Source of the DNA: Candidatus Zixiibacteriota bacterium
GTDB taxonomy: Bacteria; Zixibacteria; MSB-5A5; GN15; FEB-12
DNA length: 64,000 bases
Direction of reading: 5' to 3'
Assembly (NCBI GenBank): GCA_034003725.1
Contig: JAVEYB010000006.1
Span: 124,001 to 188,000, forward strand
A model generated the notes under the pieces. It saw only the letters and a program-made list of their open reading frames with translations, was not told where the DNA came from and ran no database searches. Of the stretch, positions 8,589-16,584 are shown piece by piece. The position numbers were made by a program, and so were the translations under genes. Each line of letters begins with the position of its first letter. Position 1 is the stretch's first letter.

Positions 8589-9003
8589 CATTCGCGGCAC
8601 AATCCAGTGGCCCACCCCGGGTGGGCCGCTGACTTCTCCTCTAATACGGCGTCCCCTCCAGGGCCGGTGTCGGCATCATTGACTCTTCGGAGCTATTCGC
8701 TGCCCCGCTGCTCCGATCTCTGTCCCCGGCTTCTTCGACTCTACGTAATCCACACGCTTTGGGCGAACTGAATCGGATGGAAGCATCCACAACGGAGCTG
8801 CCAGCCTCATGCTGCCGGTCGCTATACATAACGGTAGTGCTTGCATTGCAATGCCTTAACGATGCTTTTATCAATCCAGCCCCTGGAACGACTCATTAAT
8901 GACTTAATTTATTTAATCTGTTTATTCATTTTCATAACTTTATTACGCAACATTTGTCATTTTATTCGTATACTGCTATCAGAAAGACCAACACGGAGAC
9001 CAT
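8589..9003. other. Intergenic region upstream of the DUF2089 operon
   Basis: After the 8609-8627 hairpin the sequence is GC-rich and carries only an unconvincing minus-strand frame (8641-8874). From about 8895 it turns strongly AT-rich (TTAATTTATTTAATCTG and onward to 8965), as expected for a promoter or UP-element zone for the gene at 9004. TATACT at 8969-8974 could be a -10, but no -35 at proper spacing is evident. Confidence 0.5.
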
Positions 9004-9384
9004 ATGAAAAGAGACTGGGCATATCTGACCTCAATGACCGGCGGAAAGTCAATCACGATCCGGCGGGTCGCAATCGACGGCGAGGATATCGCTATCGATG
9101 GAGAGTTTGAACTGCCGCCATTGGCCCGGCTCAAAGCCGAAGACCAGGTGTTCGTAGCCGTGTTCGTGAAAAGCCACGGTTCAATCAAGCAAATGGAAAA
9201 ACAGTTCGGAATCAGTTACCCGACCGTCAAAAGTCGGCTTAACCGGATCGCCGAGCAGCTTGACTTTGTCGACGTGGAAACGGTGGCGGAGCCCCAAAAC
9301 GAGATACTCGACCGACTCGACCGCGGCGAGATCTCGGTAGAGGAAGCGCTGAACGCATTGGGGAAGAGAGGAGAAAATGGCTAG
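9004..9384 (+). CDS. DUF2089-like HTH protein with C-terminal SHOCT-like motif
   Basis: This 126-residue protein contains the core of DUF2089 (LARLKAEDQVFVAVFVKSHGSIKQMEKQFGISYPTVKSRLNRI), a sigma-like/HTH segment, and ends in a short helical motif EILDRLDRGEISVEEALNAL of SHOCT type. The zinc-ribbon often found at the N terminus of DUF2089 proteins is absent; instead there is a short beta-rich segment. GGAG precedes the ATG. It heads a three-gene operon in which each product carries a SHOCT-like motif, and is probably a cytoplasmic regulator. Confidence 0.75.
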   Translation: MKRDWAYLTSMTGGKSITIRRVAIDGEDIAIDGEFELPPLARLKAEDQVFVAVFVKSHGSIKQMEKQFGISYPTVKSRLNRIAEQLDFVDVETVAEPQNEILDRLDRGEISVEEALNALGKRGENG

Positions 9385-9565
9385 CACCGTCATGACTGTG
9401 CTGGACCAGGTGGCCGGCGGACTGCTGGCCGTGGACGAGGCCGAGCGGATGATCCGCTCAATACTGGCATCAAAATCCCCGGTCCGGTATCGCGAAACAC
9501 CGGCTTTTGTCGAGCCGATCATACCGAGCTGGCTCAGCAGCGAAACATCGCAGGTTTTCAGGTAG
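9377..9565 (+). CDS. Small SHOCT-like protein
   Basis: This 62-residue product starts at an ATG overlapping the previous gene by 8 bases, after AGAGGAGAAA. Its first half (VLDQVAGGLLAVDEAERMIRSIL) resembles the SHOCT-like helical motif in both neighbours, with the tail unrelated. Overlap, ribosome binding site and motif support a real coupled gene, but there is no domain beyond that. Confidence 0.55.
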   Translation: MASTVMTVLDQVAGGLLAVDEAERMIRSILASKSPVRYRETPAFVEPIIPSWLSSETSQVFR

Positions 9566-9600
9566 TCGAACGACACACATATGAAGTAAGGAGATAGAAG

Positions 9601-10035
9601 ATGAGTGCAGAACGAAAGAAAATCCTGGACATGCTGGCTGAAGGCAAGATCACGGCCGATGAGGCCGACCGCCTGCTGGCAGCGCTTGATCCAAAAGAGC
9701 CACGTCCGGTCACCAGCGCCACCGCAAGCGAGACGCCCCGCAGCAAACCGAAGTATCTTCGCGTACAGGTGGCGGGCGGTCCGGATACCCACCGTCGACA
9801 CAAAAATGTAGACATCAAGATTCCGCTGGTGCTGCTCAAGGCAGGTGTCAAACTGGGTTCTCTGATGCCGGGGGAGTCGAAAGCGAAGTTAGTGTCGAGC
9901 CTCTCGGAAAAGGGAATCGTTCTCGACTTGAACGATCTCAACGGAGAGAAGCTCGATACCTTGATAGCGGCGCTGACGGAGACGTCGATCGATATCGACG
10001 CCGACGACGAAAAAGTGACGATCTGCTGCGAGTGA
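9601..10035 (+). CDS. SHOCT-like domain protein (YvlB/LiaX N-terminal type)
   Basis: This 144-residue protein has an N-terminal SHOCT-like motif (KKILDMLAEGKITADEADRLLAAL) followed by a Pro/Ser/Lys linker and a second domain (~55-144), beginning YLRVQVAGG, with alternating hydrophobic residues and an acidic C terminus ending in CCE. TAAGGAGAT precedes the ATG. DUF2089 genes are often followed by proteins of this kind. Role in envelope-stress regulation is an inference from LiaX-like relatives. Confidence 0.75.
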   Translation: MSAERKKILDMLAEGKITADEADRLLAALDPKEPRPVTSATASETPRSKPKYLRVQVAGGPDTHRRHKNVDIKIPLVLLKAGVKLGSLMPGESKAKLVSSLSEKGIVLDLNDLNGEKLDTLIAALTETSIDIDADDEKVTICCE

Positions 10036-10101
10036 CGAGTGCAATCACCGCGGCAGGTCCGGATCGGACGAAAGGGCCCTCGTCCGAACTCCTGCCTTCA
10101 C

Positions 10102-11379
10102 TTACTTTACCAGCAGCATCTTGCGAGACTGCGTCTCGTGTGCCGTCACCAGTCTGTAGAAATATACGCCGCCGGCAACCGGGCGACCCTGGTCGTCCGT
10201 GCCATCCCACACCGTGCGATAATTCCCCGCCGGGTAAATACCATCAAGTACAACCCTGACCGACTGGCCCAGCACGTTGTATACCGCAAGCCGCACCGGC
10301 GACGCCTCACGAAGCGAAAACGAAATCGTGGTCGCGGGGTTGAACGGATTGGGATAATTCTGTTCGAGTCGCACGCCGGTTGGCAATTCGCCTCCGGGGC
10401 TGCCCCCGACATCGGTGGGTGAAAGCGGAAGACACCACAAACCCTCGAGGCGAGCCGCATAAAGCCGATCCCCAAAGGCCGCGAGATCGTAGCAGTAGAC
10501 GAGCTGGTGATCGAACAGCGACCAGGAATCATCGGTGCGTTCGAAGATGTACGCGCCCCGCGACGCATGCATCAAAAGGACAAATGTCCGGCCGGCCGCC
10601 GACACGACAGCCCCGTCGCCGGCGGCGCTGAACGGCGTGGCATAGTGCTCCCAGCTCGCCCCGGTGTCGACGCTGGTGTAGATGCCGTTCGATGCCGCGC
10701 CGATCAGGTCGAAGCCGGTGCCCTCAATTGCATGCATCGCCAGCCCCGTGGGGATGAAATCGCCAAAGGGCACTTCCTGCCAGGTCGACTCTCCCGGAGC
10801 GTTGATGTAGACATTCGCGTTTTGACCCGAGCCGCAGAAGAGCCAGCCGGACCACTCGTGCAATGTCTGAACATCCCAGCCGGCCAGCGAAGGCATCCCG
10901 GTGCGGTAGGTCGCCCATTGGAAGGGTCCGTTGAGGTTCATTACGAATACTCCGGCGCCGGACGTCCCCGCATACAAACTGTCATGCCGCACGGCTAGTG
11001 CGGTGACCGTCATTGCCCCGACTCCCGATAGACCGGTGGTTCGCGGAGTCCAGTCGAGGCCGAGGTTGGAGGTCTCAAAAACGCCGGACCCGTACGTTCC
11101 GACAAACAGGCGATCGCCCTTTTTGATCAGACTCGACGGCGGCGTGTCTGACGGAATAGGCGAAGACTGCTGCCAGTTCGGATTGTCGTGCGACCTGTAG
11201 TGCACCGAAGAGTCGATCAGGGCATAGAGAGTGTCTGCATCGACCAAAAGGGCGAATACCTCGCCGTCGGGCAGTTCGTCGACCGGAAGCCAAGTTTGCT
11301 GGGCCCGGACGGCAGCCCCGTGGAAGAAAACGGCACACGAAAGAGACACTACCGATATCAGCGACCAAAAAGCAGGCAT
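10102..11379 (-). CDS. Secreted protein with FlgD-like/T9SS-type C-terminal sorting domain
   Basis: The product has 425 residues with a signal peptide (MPAFWSLISVVSLSCAVFFHGAAVRAQ) and a repetitive body with recurring GTYGSGVFETSNLGLDW and GTSGAGVFV units, consistent with a beta-propeller of the Asp-box/BNR or photosystem-stability type. The C-terminal ~90 residues begin LEQNYPNPFNPATTISF and continue with VYNVLGQ and WDGTDDQGRPVAGGVYFYRL, the FlgD-like Ig fold used as a secretion or sorting tail in FCB bacteria. The ATG at 11379 has AGGAGTCAC upstream and is preferred over 11481. Likely exported or surface-attached; ligand unknown. Confidence 0.85.
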   Translation of the reverse strand: MPAFWSLISVVSLSCAVFFHGAAVRAQQTWLPVDELPDGEVFALLVDADTLYALIDSSVHYRSHDNPNWQQSSPIPSDTPPSSLIKKGDRLFVGTYGSGVFETSNLGLDWTPRTTGLSGVGAMTVTALAVRHDSLYAGTSGAGVFVMNLNGPFQWATYRTGMPSLAGWDVQTLHEWSGWLFCGSGQNANVYINAPGESTWQEVPFGDFIPTGLAMHAIEGTGFDLIGAASNGIYTSVDTGASWEHYATPFSAAGDGAVVSAAGRTFVLLMHASRGAYIFERTDDSWSLFDHQLVYCYDLAAFGDRLYAARLEGLWCLPLSPTDVGGSPGGELPTGVRLEQNYPNPFNPATTISFSLREASPVRLAVYNVLGQSVRVVLDGIYPAGNYRTVWDGTDDQGRPVAGGVYFYRLVTAHETQSRKMLLVK

Positions 11380-11615
11380 TGTGACTCCTGACATCAGGCT
11401 TTCATTGAAGAACAAGGTAACGTGACTAAAAACGTCCTTTGCGGGGGATTGTTTCGTTTCGGGGGCCGGCTTTCCGAACAAGGATGGATTCCGCCGGTCC
11501 TCTTTTTGGGTGCCCCGGCAGGCGCGAACACCCGCCTGTCAGAATTTGTCAGATCTGGTCAATTCACTATCCGGGGGGCGGTATTGGAAAAAGCGAGGGT
11601 AGCGTAAGGCAATCA

Positions 11616-11644
11616 TTGACTTTTGAACGGCGACCCGGTATTAT
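11616..11644 (+). promoter_or_regulatory. Sigma-70 promoter with ~170-nt leader for RRM gene
   Basis: TTGACT (11616-11621), a 17-base spacer and TATTAT (11639-11644) form a near-consensus promoter. The predicted start near 11651 leaves a leader of about 170 bases before the RRM gene at 11823, containing a hairpin GTGCGC-ACAAAC-GCGCAC (11740-11757). The preceding part of the 443-base gap (11380-11615) contains an imperfect GGCAGGCG/CGCCTGTC hairpin near 11520-11545 and no gene I can support. Confidence 0.7.
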
Positions 11645-11822
11645 GGTCGGGTAAATAACTGAGTCCCGTTCTTGTTTTCTCGAGTTGGTCTAATCACCAA
11701 AACTTTGAAGAAGCTAGAGTCAGGAATTCTCGCGCAATAGTGCGCACAAACGCGCACCCGGTGCAGCGCCGATTCGGCAGAATCAGGTGGTACGCTAAGG
11801 GGGCGTCACAGTGGAGTGTAGA

Positions 11823-12116
11823 ATGAAAATCTACATCGGCAACATGTCTTTCAACACGACGGAAGACGATTTGCGCCAAACTTTTGAAAGTTTTGGTGAA
11901 GTCTCGGACATCAACATCATCACCGACCGCGACACGGGCCGCCCGCGCGGTTTTGCGTTCGTGGAAATGCCCGACTCCGGCGCCGCCAGCTCGGCGATCG
12001 CCGGCCTGAACGGCAAGGAACTCGATGGCCGGCAGTTGACGGTCAACGAGGCCAAACCCCGCACCAACGACAATCGTGGCGGCGGCGGCGGCGGTTTTCG
12101 CAAGCGGTCCTGGTAA
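11823..12116 (+). CDS. RNA-recognition-motif (RRM) RNA-binding protein, glycine-rich tail
   Basis: This 97-residue protein has a single RRM (residues 1-80) with RNP2 IYIGNMSF and RNP1 RGFAFVEM, then a seven-Gly tail ending FRKRSW. The frame opens with a GTG at 11811 but GGAG placed before the ATG at 11823 marks that start. The family binds single-stranded RNA and in several bacteria is made abundantly and induced by cold. The strong promoter, structured leader and strong terminator around this single gene fit high, post-transcriptionally regulated expression. Confidence 0.92.
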   Translation: MKIYIGNMSFNTTEDDLRQTFESFGEVSDINIITDRDTGRPRGFAFVEMPDSGAASSAIAGLNGKELDGRQLTVNEAKPRTNDNRGGGGGGFRKRSW

Positions 12117-12136
12117 TCGTGAGTGAGACTCGTACA

Positions 12137-12165
12137 GGAGACCGGTTTTTCCGGTCTCCTTTTTT
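12137..12165 (+). terminator. Rho-independent terminator after RRM gene
   Basis: GGAGACCGG (12137-12145), loop TTTTT, CCGGTCTCC (12151-12159) and a T-run to 12165. Perfect nine-pair stem. Confidence 0.95.
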
Positions 12166-12230
12166 GTCGCTTTTCCAGTCCGACCCGGCAAGAGCAACCT
12201 CGCGCACCCTCAGCCAGTCTGTCAGCCGAC

Positions 12231-13268
12231 GTGACCGATAGTAACCCGGAGTCACACGGCGTCAATGGCCGGCTGATCCAGCAATCACTGTCACGCTTTC
12301 AGCAACCGACCCGGCTGAAAAGCGTCTGGCAGCTGGTCAACACCCTGGTTCCGTATGCCGCACTGTGGATCGCTGCCTACAAGCTCGGGCAGATCTCCTT
12401 CTGGCTGATGCTGCCGGTGACCGTGGTGGCGGCCGGGTTTATGATCCGCACTTTCATCATCTTCCATGACTGCGGGCACGGGTCCTTTTTCCGCTCCAAA
12501 AAGGCCAATGATTTCTGGGGAGTGGTAACGGGCATTATCACGTTCACACCGTATCATTATTGGCGGGCGAGCCATGCCCGGCATCACGCGACCTCGGCGA
12601 ATCTTGACCAGCGCGGGCACGGCGACGTCTGGATGATGACGGTCGCCGAGTATCTCGCGGCACCGCCGTTCAAGCGTCTCCAGTATCGGCTGTATCGCAA
12701 TCCGATCGTCATGTTCCTTCTGGGGCCGTTGTTCATACTGCTGGTCACCCATCGCTTCGTGCGACGCAAAGCGTCGAAAACGCAGAAGCTGAGCGTGTAC
12801 GGAACGAATCTCGGGATCATCGCGATCGGAGTGGCGCTCAGCCTGGTGATGGGAGTCTGGCAGTACCTGCTCATCCAGTTCATGATCCTGTTTCTGGGAA
12901 TCATGGCCGGCATCTGGCTCTTCTACGTACAACATCAGTTTGAAGACGTGTACTGGGCCCGTGAGGAGGAGTGGGACTTCGTGACGGCGTCGCTCGACGG
13001 CGGTTCGTATTACAAGCTGCCGGCGGTCTTGCGATGGTTCACCGGCAGTATCGGTTACCACCACATTCACCACCTGAACTCCCGTATCCCGAACTACAAC
13101 CTGCCGCATTGCCAGCGCGAGATAGAGAATCTCAAACAGCCGACCAAGTCGATCGGTCTCTGGAAAAGTCTGAAAGCGCTCGGCTATCGACTGTGGGACG
13201 AGGAGAGCCGCACGCTGGTCGGATTTCGCGGAGTCAACCGCCGCCTTCGCCAGCCCTCCGCACCATAA
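12231..13268 (+). CDS. Membrane fatty acid desaturase
   Basis: The product has 345 residues with the three histidine boxes of the acyl-lipid desaturase family: HDCGH, HARHH and HHIHH. Hydrophobic segments lie between and around them, giving the usual four-helix di-iron membrane enzyme. NFxH-like spacing and the N-terminal part resemble delta-12/omega-6 type bacterial desaturases, but regiospecificity is not certain. The frame extends back to 12123, which lies inside the previous terminator, so the first plausible start is GTG at 12231; no strong Shine-Dalgarno sequence is seen. Desaturases adjust membrane fluidity, often in cold, which pairs sensibly with the RRM gene just upstream. Confidence 0.88.
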   Translation: MTDSNPESHGVNGRLIQQSLSRFQQPTRLKSVWQLVNTLVPYAALWIAAYKLGQISFWLMLPVTVVAAGFMIRTFIIFHDCGHGSFFRSKKANDFWGVVTGIITFTPYHYWRASHARHHATSANLDQRGHGDVWMMTVAEYLAAPPFKRLQYRLYRNPIVMFLLGPLFILLVTHRFVRRKASKTQKLSVYGTNLGIIAIGVALSLVMGVWQYLLIQFMILFLGIMAGIWLFYVQHQFEDVYWAREEEWDFVTASLDGGSYYKLPAVLRWFTGSIGYHHIHHLNSRIPNYNLPHCQREIENLKQPTKSIGLWKSLKALGYRLWDEESRTLVGFRGVNRRLRQPSAP

Positions 13269-13280
13269 ACGTCCCCGCCG

Positions 13281-13784
13281 CTACTCCTGAGGAGCGTCGG
13301 TGGCCAGAGAAAAGTGCTGCTGCACCAGCAGCCAGACGCCGTCCCGTTTCTCCAACACGCCGGTCCATCGGGCGTCTTCCCAACCTACCGGCTGACCGTC
13401 CCATTCCCCCATATCGTCGAGCAGACACGAGAACCACGCGACATCGCCGCCTCTCGACAGGTTGACGCGAAGCTCCTTGATATCGGCGCTGACGGCTTTG
13501 AAGCGCGGGTCAAAGAATATCCGTTCGGCATATGCCTGGAATTCGTCGAAGCCGTGGATGGTGGACCGGGAATTGGGATGAAAGATGAAAAACGACGAGT
13601 CTCGAGCCGTGTGGGCGTAGAGGCGGTCACGGTCCTTTTCCGGAATACACCAGGTAATACTCTCTCTGACCGCCGCCTGCACGGCGGCGATTTCTTTGTC
13701 GCGGTCAACGGCCTGTTGCATAGGCGAGCACCCCGTAATAACAATACCGATTACCATCAAGCCTAAGGTCAGTGATTTGCCCAT
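13281..13784 (-). CDS. NTF2-like (SnoaL/DUF4440-type) lipoprotein
   Basis: This 167-residue protein has a lipobox (VIGIVITGC-S, Cys ~19) after a short hydrophobic signal. The mature part is one NTF2-like alpha+beta cone: helix with IAAVQAAVRESI, the segment HTARDSSFFIFHPN, then VAWFSCLLDD and ARWTGVLEKRDGVWLLVQQHFS strands. Proteins of this fold bind small ligands or are steroid isomerase-like; no catalytic residues can be assigned. It is convergent with the desaturase gene, 12 bases apart. Confidence 0.75.
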   Translation of the reverse strand: MGKSLTLGLMVIGIVITGCSPMQQAVDRDKEIAAVQAAVRESITWCIPEKDRDRLYAHTARDSSFFIFHPNSRSTIHGFDEFQAYAERIFFDPRFKAVSADIKELRVNLSRGGDVAWFSCLLDDMGEWDGQPVGWEDARWTGVLEKRDGVWLLVQQHFSLATDAPQE

Positions 13785-13923
13785 AACGAACCCTCATAAT
13801 TGGAGTCTTCTGCACGTGCAGAGAACCGGGTGAACGGACACGTATGGATCACGTGATCCATTATTACGAATACGTACAGGCGGACGACTGAGTTGCTATC
13901 CGTAAACGAAAAGCAGCGGCCGG

Positions 13924-14688
13924 TCAAGCGGGTTTACGGGCAAGAAAGAACTCCGGCAACGCCGGCTCCATATCCGGCGTGCCTGCCGGGGCGGCAATAA
14001 CCTCGAATCCGACCCGTTCGAGCAGAGCGATCCAGGTCTGCCTCGGAAACAACCCCGCGACATGGCGGTCGTACACGTATCGCATGGTATTTCCGTCGCG
14101 CAGCAGATAAACCATGTCGCTGACCGAGACGGTATCGTTCGGGTCGGGATCCCAGTGCCATTCAAGGTAGCGCAGTCCCCGGTTGCCCCGGTCGTGACCG
14201 CCGTGACTGCACGAAGGCCTGAATGTCTCCCGGATGTGATCCGGCGCAAACAGCGCCACCCCGCCGGGGCGGCAGTGAATTGCGGCGGTAGCCATTGCCG
14301 AAGCGAGATCCTCCTCGGTGGCCATGTACATGATGGCATCCTGAACAAAAACGGCGTCGAACTGACGACCGAGACGGATGTGGCGCATGTCACCGAGAAC
14401 GTGTTCGCACTGGGGATTGAGCGCGCGGCTGACTTCAAGCATGCCGACTGATACGTCGGACAGGGTCAACGCAAAGTGCTTCTTCATGTGCGAAGCGTTG
14501 TTGCCCCCTCCGCAGCCGAGTTCAAGAACCGTTCGAACGGGGCTGTCGGCCGCTTCCTGAATCGTGCGGGAATAGACGGCTGCCGCTTCGGCGTATTCTT
14601 CCGGGTCGGACAAAAGCGGCCACCAGTCGGCAAGGTCGCGATACAACAGCGGCTGGCCGCCCTCCCCGGCGTTTCCCGATTCTGTCAT
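13924..14688 (-). CDS. Class I SAM-dependent methyltransferase
   Basis: This 254-residue protein has motif I VLELGCGGGNNA, followed by LTLSDVSVGML, the post-II segment FDAVFVQDAIMYM and the C-terminal motif PGGVALFAPD. The ATG at 14688 has GGAGG five bases upstream and is preferred over 14706. The acceptor substrate is unknown. It lies downstream of the DinB gene on the same strand with a 61-base gap and may be cotranscribed. Confidence 0.85.
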   Translation of the reverse strand: MTESGNAGEGGQPLLYRDLADWWPLLSDPEEYAEAAAVYSRTIQEAADSPVRTVLELGCGGGNNASHMKKHFALTLSDVSVGMLEVSRALNPQCEHVLGDMRHIRLGRQFDAVFVQDAIMYMATEEDLASAMATAAIHCRPGGVALFAPDHIRETFRPSCSHGGHDRGNRGLRYLEWHWDPDPNDTVSVSDMVYLLRDGNTMRYVYDRHVAGLFPRQTWIALLERVGFEVIAAPAGTPDMEPALPEFFLARKPA

Positions 14689-14749
14689 GTAATCCTCCGC
14701 ACGCATATCCGAAGCATGCAGTTGTTATACGTCGAGAGACTCAATCCGG

Positions 14750-15259
14750 TTACGACTGGTCCAGTGACTTCTGCGTGCGACCGACCCAGCGGGGGGCGGA
14801 GTCGATTCGTTGTCTCAGCAAAAGGTTCAGCTGGGCGCTGTGGTGCTGCACGTGGCGCATGGTGTACAAATGCAGTTCCGCGACCGTCAGCTCTTTGCGG
14901 CCGTGCGCATTCAACTGTTGTGACGACTCCTCGGTAAGCGCCGATACGGCGGAGCGGCATTTGGCACGACAATAGCCCAGATACTCCAGCATTTCATCTT
15001 TGGAGTACGCGCGATCCGGAAACGCCCCCTCGGGATCAAACTCGCTGAGCGTATACGGCTCGGGCGGGCGGAACCCGTCGCCCGATTCCGACAAATAATA
15101 GTCCGTCCAAAACAGGGTGTGATATACCATATACCAGAACTCGTGGAATCCGGCCCGGTCGCCCCAAACGTGTTCGGGACAGGCGCGAATCGCATTTTCG
15201 AGCATATCGAGCGCGGCGCCAAACTGCCGCCAGACGGTTTCCTGCCAGAACCTGTGCAT
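14750..15259 (-). CDS. DinB-family four-helix metal-binding protein
   Basis: This 169-residue protein has the DinB/YfiT spacing of His ligands: YHTLFWTDYY in the second helix and MRHVQHHSAQLN near the C terminus. Length is normal for the family. AGGAGTTCACG precedes the ATG. DinB-like proteins bind a divalent metal and several act as thiol transferases; no function can be assigned here. Confidence 0.8.
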   Translation of the reverse strand: MHRFWQETVWRQFGAALDMLENAIRACPEHVWGDRAGFHEFWYMVYHTLFWTDYYLSESGDGFRPPEPYTLSEFDPEGAFPDRAYSKDEMLEYLGYCRAKCRSAVSALTEESSQQLNAHGRKELTVAELHLYTMRHVQHHSAQLNLLLRQRIDSAPRWVGRTQKSLDQS

Positions 15260-15339
15260 CGTGAACTCCTGATGTTTCGCTGAAAGTCAGTACGGGCAAA
15301 GAACACCCTCCGTAGACGGTCTGCCAATCACTTTCTGGG

Positions 15340-15371
15340 AACACGCTGGTGTTTATAGGGTGAGACCCTAT
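15340..15371 (+). promoter_or_regulatory. Palindromes at the ECF sigma gene start
   Basis: AACAC-GCTG-GTGTT (15340-15353) is a perfect dyad immediately followed by ATAGGGT-GAG-ACCCTAT (15355-15371), whose right arm contains the first two bases of the start codon (15370-15372) and whose left arm holds the only purine-rich candidate ribosome binding site. Folding of the second dyad in RNA would hide both. Confidence 0.5.
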
Positions 15372-15909
15372 GGGAACAGTTGATTTGGACAAGCTTGTAT
15401 CGGCCCGAAGCGGCCTGCTGGCGTACATTCGGATGAAGCTCCACGACCACGATTTGGCCGAGGACATCCTGCAGGAGTCGCTGCTGAAAGCCGTCCGTGC
15501 CGCACCCGACCTTCGCGACGAGGACAAGCTGCTTCCCTGGTTTCACCGGATTGTCCGGAACGCCATTATCGACGCCTATCGTGCACGCAGGGTGCAGCAG
15601 CGGCTTTCCGAAGAGTATCGCGGCGCTCTTGAAACACTGCGGGAATCTGAAAGTCCGGAAGTCGCTGAAGTATGTGAATGTCTCGCCGGACTGCTTCCGA
15701 CATTGCGGCCCGACTACGCTCGATTGATCGAATCGCTGGAACTGGCCGATGGCGACCCGGAGGCGCTGGCCCGCGAGCTGGGGATCAGTCGCAACAATCT
15801 TAAAGTCCGGCGACATCGTGCCCGCCGCGCGCTCCGCCGGCGGCTGGAAGAAACCTGCCGGCTCTGCGCTGCGCACGGTTGCCTCGACTGCTCATGTAAA
15901 CGCGGATAG
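15370..15909 (+). CDS. ECF-type sigma-70 factor with Cys-rich C-terminal tail
   Basis: The product has 179 residues. Region 2 (LAEDILQESLLKAVRA to FHRIVRNAIIDAYRARR) and region 4 (LADGDPEALARELGISRNNLKVRRHRARRAL) are both clear. The last 20 residues carry CRLCAAHGCLDCSC, a cysteine cluster like that of ECF factors whose activity depends on bound metal (CorE-type copper-responsive sigma factors). No anti-sigma gene is adjacent, which fits self-contained metal sensing. The downstream gene encodes a His/Cys-bearing DUF4396 membrane protein. Confidence 0.85.
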   Translation: MGTVDLDKLVSARSGLLAYIRMKLHDHDLAEDILQESLLKAVRAAPDLRDEDKLLPWFHRIVRNAIIDAYRARRVQQRLSEEYRGALETLRESESPEVAEVCECLAGLLPTLRPDYARLIESLELADGDPEALARELGISRNNLKVRRHRARRALRRRLEETCRLCAAHGCLDCSCKRG

Positions 15910-16029
15910 TCCCGGCCTGGCCGCCTGCCGTCTGATTTTTTTCCGTTTTTTCCCCCGCCCGGTGTAACCGTCGCGAGTCTCTCCGTCTTAACAGACAAAA
16001 GCGAACTCAGTTACGCAGGAGGACCTTCA

Positions 16030-16542
16030 ATGAAGATGCACCATCACAACCATACGTATGCATCCCTGAACCATACGGCACTGGCAGCCACGGTTCACTG
16101 TCTCACCGGATGTGCCGTCGGGGAGATACTGGGGATGATTATCGGCACGGCTCTCGGGTGGGGAACGGTATCCACAATTGTGCTCGCAGTGGCACTGGCG
16201 TTTGTGTTCGGCTATTCTCTGACCATGATTCCCCTGATCCGATCGGGGTTTGCGCTGAAAACGGCCGCGGCATTGGCCTTTGCGGCAGACACGGCGTCAA
16301 TCCTCATCATGGAAGTCGTCGACAACGCCATCATGTTGGTCATTCCGGGGGCAATGAGCGCGGGCCTGGATTCCTCGCTCTTCTGGGCCAGCCTGTCGGC
16401 GTCTCTGGTAATTGCAGGCACGGCAGCGTTTCCGGTCAACCGATGGCTGATTCGCCGGGGCCGGGGGCATGCTGTCGTTCACGGTCATCACGCAAACCGG
16501 TCGCGCCTGTCCGACGACCACCGGGTTCACCGTCTTTGTTAG
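16030..16542 (+). CDS. DUF4396 membrane protein
   Basis: This 170-residue protein begins with a His-rich segment (KMHHHNHTYASLNHT) and the family signature ATVHCLTGCAVGEILGM, followed by four hydrophobic helices and a His-rich C terminus (HAVVHGHHANR, DDHRVH). AGGAGG precedes the ATG by several bases. DUF4396 proteins have no established function but often neighbour copper-related genes. Placed 120 bases after a Cys-tailed ECF sigma factor, it is a plausible target for metal stress control. Confidence 0.8.
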   Translation: MKMHHHNHTYASLNHTALAATVHCLTGCAVGEILGMIIGTALGWGTVSTIVLAVALAFVFGYSLTMIPLIRSGFALKTAAALAFAADTASILIMEVVDNAIMLVIPGAMSAGLDSSLFWASLSASLVIAGTAAFPVNRWLIRRGRGHAVVHGHHANRSRLSDDHRVHRLC

Positions 16543-16584
16543 AACGCGTGGCAAGCGCGCACGTCGCCGCGCGCCTCGACCGTC

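Noticed and set aside
8609-8627. GGCCCACCC/GGGTGGGCC hairpin as terminator
   Set aside because: No T-run follows on either strand and the loop is only about three bases; kept as a hairpin note in the cupin entry.
8641-8874. 77-residue minus-strand frame
   Set aside because: No ribosome binding site, no motif, and no conserved-looking composition.
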